From assembly GCF_032854445.1 (NCBI RefSeq), contig NC_088302.1, positions 32,705,979-32,769,978 of the forward strand: 64,000 nt of DNA. Direction: 5' to 3'. The stretch is from Liolophura sinensis (taxonomy: Eukaryota > Mollusca > Polyplacophora > Chitonida > Chitonidae). A model generated the notes under the pieces. It was given only the letters and a program-made list of their open reading frames with translations. It did not search any database and had not been told where the DNA came from. The position numbers and the translations under genes were made by a program. Positions 35,901 to 43,700 of this stretch are shown here, one piece after another. Each line of letters opens with the position of its first letter. Positions within the stretch are counted from its first letter, which is position 1.

Positions 35901-38900
35901 TCCATACTTCTCCAATATGGCCGAAAAGTGGGTCACAGGTGGGTAAAGTTTGATACTCCAGCTGGTAGCCCAAGTGATTTGGTAAATGAAACTGTGTAGA
36001 AAGTTAACAGCTGTGACAGGAAGTTATCTCGCAGAAGGAAAAAACAGTTGTCAGAGGAGAAGAAAAATGATCTGTAGTGAGAACAGTAGTCCTCTAAGCG
36101 AAGCTTGGAAGCCCAACAAATAATTATTTTTTGAAAGTCTTCAGCGCTTGTTACTTCTGGCACTCTAGTATCATTTTTACATAAAACTGACTGATATTTA
36201 ACCTTAAATCATTCGTGAAAAGGAACTCTAAAAAAAGATTATGGGATGTGAAGAAGGTGACTTCCCTCCCCCCCTCCTCACAAAAATTAATTTGTTTTTG
36301 ATACATATTTTCTGTTGTTTAGCCCTCTACTTTAAGCATACTTTCCACCAGTTGTCAAAAATTTGAGGAAACAATGTCAGTGATGCACTTGAGAGCTTAG
36401 CCTGACCAGGTTAAGCACTCCGCATGCATGACATGCTGGCTTTTCCCAAACACAATTGTTTTCACAGCTGTCACAGTTGATGCCACAAGTGCAGGTTACT
36501 TAATTTCCAGATGCACAACTAGAGTCTTATGATAACTCTACTTAAAATCCACTTTTACACCCTGGGAAGAAATCTGGGAATTTTTTTGTTTCTTCATATA
36601 TTCAGTTAGGGAGACATTCTAAACCGCATATATTAAGAAAGTTTCATGTATCCTTTAAGTGGAAAACATTTTCAGCATGGTGTTATACAGGAAATGGGTT
36701 AATTTAAGTAAGTTTATGATACAAAAGGATTGAAACTCATAGGGGTAAATCAAAGGAGCTTTATTTTAGCTGCAGGGGCCTCCATGGCCGAGGTGGTTAA
36801 CCTGCCAGCACGATGCAATGATCCATGAGCCTCTCGCAGATGCAGTTGTGGTGAATTCAAGTCCAGCGCATGCTGGCTTCCTCTCCGACCATACGTGGAA
36901 AGGTCTGCAGCAACATGCAGATGGTCAGGGGTTTCTTTATTCCATCTCCCACCATTAATAAGTGAAATATTCTTGAGTATGGGTAAAACACTAACCAAAT
37001 AGATAAATAAATAAATTTTCGCTGCATATATTTTCTTCAGAAGCAGTCTTCCTTGGAAAAACAATCAAGTGAGGCCCTTTCAACATTTTCTAAAAATATT
37101 AAAACTAGGCAGCTTTGCCTAACCTTATATATTTTTCTTTTTCTCAGTCCTGATGGCAAGAAGATCCGAAGCAAACCTCAGTTGTCACGTTATCTGGGAG
37201 AACTGTTGGACTTGAGCGCCTTTGATTTCCGATCTGGGAAGACAATTCACAGCGCTCTGCGCAAAAGTAAGCGGCACAGAGGAACTGTATATGACCACGC
37301 CAGAGGTTTGTCTTACGACTCAGTTTGCATTTTTGGGGTGAGCATGGTGGAAAAGGGTGTTTGGGGGTGATGCGTGTACTAATACTGCTGGGATCATGGA
37401 CACTTGTGCATATTCATTTAACAAAGTCTTGCCAGATTTCAGCTTCTAGTGTAGTTCTAGGGAATGCCCAGTGCTTTGATAAGGGGCTTTGCTTCCAAAT
37501 GGTAATGGCTAACAAATGCTAACCAACCCTTGTGTTCTCAGCGACCTAACTTGCAGAATTCAGTTAATTTTCAGTTAGCAATCACACTTATTTACAGATT
37601 GAGAAAATTTTATTGAGATTTTCATTAAAAAAAAAAGAGATGGGAGATAATAAGTGTATTCAACATTTATGCTGTTTGCATTGTTTGAAGTACACAAATA
37701 CATTTTAACTCTTGGTACAGTAAAATTCTTTTATCCCAGGCTAGAGATGCATGGTTGTACTGTCTGGTGTGAGTTGCCTCCCTTACATTGACTCTTCACC
37801 ATGGTTTATATAGATAGGTGTCTGTAAATCAGGTGACCAGAAATAATGCTTGCGAACATAAATGAAGAAATGAAATTATAAAGCATGAGAGCCTTGCTAT
37901 TTCCTCCTCCCTACCTTTGTTTCTAGGCAGAAAAACCTCCAATTTTTCAGGTAATTTTTGTTTGCCTTCATTTAAACACTTAAGCTCTTAAGCTGTATTC
38001 TGATTATTTTGTTTCACATGTTGCAGATTTTCTGAATTTCTGTTTGTTTTGATATTAAGATCACGTCCACATTTTTTTACTGAATTCTTTCTGTTTCTGC
38101 TTTCCCTTCGTCGATTTGACAAGTCACAAACAACAGATCTGTTCAAATTTTTTGGTGTTTATTAATATGAAACATATGATAGAAACAGAAAACAAATGAT
38201 AGAAACGGAAAACAAATGATAGAAAAAGAAAACATATGATAGAAACAGAAAGCAAATGCAGATGAATAAAGGTAGTGTTTTGCAATTTATTTTGATCTTG
38301 TATATGTACTTTTGGTTCACCTGAATTTGGAACTAGCCTATAAGCTGTTGGTACCCCCAATTCTGCAACCTTTCAGTGCAGCTTATGTGCATTTTTCATT
38401 TGATTTTGGAAACAAAACTACATTGGTTGGATTGTCCAGTTTCTGGGCTTCACTAAAAGTGTAATTTTATCTTTCGTCACAGAATAATGCCTTCAGAATA
38501 TGCTTGAATTAACACCTTGCAAACATGCTTAAAGAATGAAGAAATAAAGTATACATATAATTTCTTTCTTGGATTTGCTTGAACAAAACTTCTTATACAA
38601 AAGTGCAAATTTTCATTCAAGAAGCTCCATGTACCATGTATTTATTTCAAGACCGGAAACAGTTTAAAGTGTTTTCTATTCCCATATGCCCTATGAGCAA
38701 TTTTGAGTAATACATTGCGCAATATTTCTACATTTAATTCATGAAGCTGGTGTATGTCGTTTGTAAGGTCTGAAAGCAGCCTGCTAAAGATTGTGGGTTT
38801 TCTTCCACCATAATGCTGGCAGCTGTTGTAGAAGTGAAATATTCTTGACAACGAAAAAAAAAAAAAGAAAATCATTAAGCCAGTGGTAAATACATGTAAT

Positions 38901-40669
38901 ACACAGCTGACAAGATGGTAAGAATCCAAAGACTACATTAGTTTGTTCCCTAGAGTATTGTCCCGTGCTCTATCTCTTTTTACTCCACCCTGAGATGCTA
39001 TCCCTTCACCACCCCCCACCTGAACACCCTGCCTCACCCCACGTGCGTAACTGACAGGCAAACTGTATGGAGCCACCGTGTGTTTCCCATAAATTCCTCA
39101 TCCCAAATTTGCCAGTAATGATTAAATCTAATGTATTATGCACGGTGTGATGTTGCATATTCAGCCATATGTAGATACAGTGTGGCATAATTTTGTGTCA
39201 AAAATGTGTCAAAATGTAAGGTATGACATTGTGACTCAGTTGTCTGTAATTGCTGTTCTTTTCTGCGCCCGATCTGGTCAGTTTAGTGATGTGCTGCCGC
39301 TGACAAACGTGCACTGGACCAAAACTTCTCCAGAAAATGTCTACAAGCATCGTGTGTAATTTACTCACCATGTTTGAATATCCTGGATAATCGTTTAGCA
39401 ATTCTCGGAACTTATTCTCCTTTCGTACCTGTCTCTCTCTGCATATTGCCGAGCGATTAACAAGGACATTCAGTGTTGGCTCAATGAGCTGTGCAAGTCC
39501 TGTATCTAGAGAGGAGTTTGTCCAGGGCACGTTTGCAAGGTGATTGCAATGTGAAGCATATCACTAAAACTGACCACACTGTATATCAGGTGCAGAAACA
39601 CCACTTGGGCAACTAGTTGAACAATGTACAGATCATTAGAGTGAGGACAGCAGAAGGGAAGGATATACTAGCAGATTGGGCTATGCTTGTGAATTTATAC
39701 ATAAACATTACCCCACAGAGCCCCACAAATAGCGTATATACTTCTGCATTGTGCTGATGTTGAGCTTGGTGAAAAAATATTTTGTGTGTATAAACAGAAC
39801 CGTTAAATTGTTCATTGTTAAAATCTTTCATAAAATTGTGCTCCCTGTATATGGCAGAATTCACTGGCAACATCTATATTTCCGTTCACCTTCATACTAA
39901 TACATGTAACATATGTGTGTTACACATTTGTGTGTTCTTTCCTCACTACTTTTTTTTGCAAATATTTCAGCTGGCATCTGCACGTAATTAAGAGTGTTTA
40001 TGTTTAGCTTTTTTTTCTTGGATTCACTATATGCATGCTTTGCTCGCATACTAAATGTTTTTTTTTAAACAAGATGAAATTAGTTTAAATATGTACTTGT
40101 GCATTAGAGTTGGTTTAAATATACCTACAGTGGTTAATGTAATAATAGAACTTATGTACAATTGAAGTATTATAAGTTCAGGGCATTTTCACATGTTTTA
40201 GAAATCAACTGGTGCCAGGCGAACATAACATTTAAAAAAAACAACACAAAACGAAAAAAAAAAACAGCAATAATAGAAGCTTTATTCTGTTTGGATGAAT
40301 GGTCATTAAGGGTGAGGGTAAACACAGATCATTCGTTCATTCTGTCCCAAAACTAGACCTTCTAACATGGTTTCATTTATGCCATTCTGTGACCCTTCTC
40401 CTGTGCACTCTAATTTTGCATAAAAATCTGCGCACTATCACATTAACTGTTTATCTCTAACTCTAAATGGTGTTTGCATCTGGATTATCAGGAAGTATCA
40501 ACACTAATGATGAAAATTGTATGTACAGTTTCTGGTATTAATTATCTTGTTGAAAAAAATGGGTCTTGGACCATGCTAGAAGCTAAATGTTTATGTAACA
40601 ATAATATTTTATATTTTTCAATGATTGCTTCTGTAAGATTATGTGCACGTCTGTGTTTACATGTACCTG

Positions 40670-40730
<61 letters not shown>

Positions 40731-43700
40731 TATGTTTTTTTTTTATTATCATCTATGAAACCTTTAGGTTCTAAATGTAGCCCAGTCATGCTTATCACTC
40801 CAGTTTTGTTTCTCGTTACATTTTTCATTCATTTATTTTTTGTTCTGTTTTGCTTCCCTTTGTCTAGTTGACAAGCTGTTACACTGAACATTCTTGAATA
40901 TTAGCAAAGACTTAACCAATGGCATTGCTGTGTGTGATCTTGCAGGGATTTGTCACGACACTACACTGGCTCTGCCCATACGTCAGACTGCCTCTATCTT
41001 CAAACAGCCTGTAACTGTGGTGAGAACGCGCCCCGAGGGGAAGACTAAGTCAGACCTCAAACAGGGGTCTCAGGAGAATCAACCCAGACAGGTGGGCAGA
41101 GGTCATGTCAAGGTCGAAAACCACTCTCAGCCTGACCTTGATTAGAACAATTGAATCTTGCGTTAGACCACACCAGTTTATATTTTTGTTTTACCGGCAG
41201 AAATGACTCTCTTTCTCTTTGGCTGAAAGAGGTATAAAAAAAAAAAAATAACTGACAAATATCTTCTTTTTGAGAAATGTGGACTTTCCCAGAAATTTTT
41301 TTTGTCTTAAATTCATGTTTATTTGATCAATAAATATTTAAAAAACAGGAAAATCAAAAAAAATGTGTGTCAATCAAAATAAAAATGTAGGTTTTTAGGT
41401 TTTTTATATTCAAGTTTTAGATATTTTAGTGTCAGATTGCCCATAAAACACGAAATAAGATTGGTGTCACCTTAGCAGATGTCAAAATGACAAATTTATT
41501 AAAAAAATACCTTTTATCTGGACAAAGTGCAGAACCTTAAAAAGTTTTTGTGGAAATATGTCACTTTATTTCTTGTGTTCATACTGAAAATTGCTTTCAA
41601 GCCATTGATTTGTCATAATGATCTGTCTTGCACCATTGATTTTATATTTATAAACTAAGGCTGAATGTTGGGAAGCTAATGTGAAATATGAAAATATTCA
41701 TAATCGCGGGTAGGTGGTCCTGGATGGACGAGGTCTTGATGAAAAGTGTACTTGTTGGCATGTTTCAGCTGTTCTGGGAGAAGCGCTTACAAGGTTTGCG
41801 GGCCAGTGATAACACAGGAGAATCTCTGCTCTCCCTTCAACTTCCTAAATCCATTCATGGTGAGTCTACACTTGAGATGTGCTTGTATGTCAGTTGTTGT
41901 GTGTATGAGTCAGTGATAACACAGGAGAATCTCTGCTCTCACTGCAACTTCCTAAATCCATTCATGGTGAGTCTATACTTGAGTTGTGCTTCTATGTCAG
42001 TTATCAAGTGCATGGGTCAGTGATAACTCAGAAGAATCTCTGCTCTCACTGCAACTTCCTAAATCCATTCATGGTGAGTCTACACTTGAGTTGTGCTTGT
42101 ATGTCAGTTGTTGAGTGCATGAGTCAGTGATAACACAGGAGAATCTCTGCTCTCACTGCAACTTCCTAAATCCATTCATGGTGAGTCTATACTCAAGTTG
42201 TGCTTGTATGTCAGTTATCAAGTGCATGAGTCAGTGATAACACAGGAGAATCTCTGCTCTCACTGCAACTTCCTAAATCCATTCATGGTGAGTCTACACT
42301 TGAGTTGTGCTTGTATGTCAGTTGTTGAGTGCATGAGTCAGTGATAACACAGGAGAATCTCTGCTCTCACTGCAACTTCCTAAATCCATTCATGGTGAGT
42401 CTATACTCAAGTTGTGCTTGTATGTCAGTTATCAAGTGCATGGGTCAGTGATAACTCAGAAGAATCTCTGCTCTCACTGCAACTTCCTAAATCCATTCAT
42501 GGTGAGTCTATACTTGAGTTGTGCTTCTATGTCAGTTATCAAGTGCATGGGTCAGTGATAACTCAGAAGAATCTCTGCTCTCACTGCAACTTCCTAAATC
42601 CATTCATGGTGAGTCTACACTTGAGTTGTGCTTGTATGTCAGTTGTTGAGTGCATGAGTCAGTGATAACACAGGAGAATCTCTGCTCTCACTGCAACTTC
42701 CTAAATCCATTCATGGTGAGTCTATACTCAAGTTGTGCTTGTATGTCAGTTATCAAGTGCATGAGTCAGTGATAACACAGGAGAATCTCTGCTCTCACTG
42801 CAACTTCCTAAATCCATTCATGGTGAGTCTACACTTGAGTTGTGCTTGTATGTCAGTTGTTGAGTGCATGAGTCAGTGATAACACAGGAGAATCTCTGCT
42901 CTCACTGCAACTTCCTAAATCCATTCATGGTGAGTCTATACTCAAGTTGTGCTTGTATGTCAGTTATCAAGTGCATGGGTCAGTGATAACTCAGAAGAAT
43001 CTCTGCTCTCACTGCAACTTCCTAAATCCATTCATGGTGAGTCTACACTTGAGTTGTGCTTGTATGTCAGTTGTTGAGTGCATGAGTCAGTGATAACACA
43101 GGAGAATCTCTGCTCTCACTGCAACTTCCTAAATCCATTCATGGTGAGTCTATACTCAAGTTGTGCTTGTATGTCAGTTATCAAGTGCATGAGTCAGTGA
43201 TAACACAGGAGAATCTCTGCTCTCACTGCAACTTCCTAAATCCATTCATGGTGAGTCTACACTTGAGTTGTGCTTGTATGTCAGTTGTTGAGTGCATGAG
43301 TCAGTGATAACACAGGAGAATCTCTGCTCTCACTGCAACTTCCTAAATCCATTCATGGTGAGTCTATACTCAAGTTGTGCTTGTATGTCAGTTATCAAGT
43401 GCATGGGTCAGTGATAACTCAGAAGAATCTCTGCTCTCACTGCAACTTCCTAAATCCATTCATGGTGAGTCTACACTTGAGTTGTGCTTGTATGTCAGTT
43501 GTTGAGTGCATGAGTCAGTGATAACACAGGAGAATCTCTGCTCTCACTGCAACTTCCTAAATCCATTCATGGTGAGTCTATACTCAAGTTGTGCTTGTAT
43601 GTCAGTTATCAAGTGCATGAGTCAGTGATAACACAGGAGAATCTCTGCTCTCACTATGAGTAATCCCTACAGCCATGTTCATGAGTAAGGACAGATGCTT

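Larger units (their letters stand above)
32919..37147 (+). other. MBD2/3 intron 1
   Basis: 4.2 kb. Holds repeat family Z copy 2 (about 35080-35950) and a SINE at 36774. The rest, 32919-35080, shows no gene or clear repeat. Confidence 0.6.
37306..40945 (+). other. MBD2/3 intron 2
   Basis: 3.6 kb with a 20 bp minisatellite, repeat family X copy 2, a SINE fragment, a minus-strand exon-like segment and a (TA)n run. All are listed separately. Confidence 0.6.

Noticed and set aside
40474..40871. Open frames containing Tyr-Ile runs
   Set aside because: Produced by the (TA)n microsatellite.
41688..42665. Open frames of 111 and 83 codons across the array
   Set aside because: They come from the exon fragment read through into intron within the 107 bp repeat and stop soon after. 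Reading through the first donor adds 107 nt, not a multiple of three.
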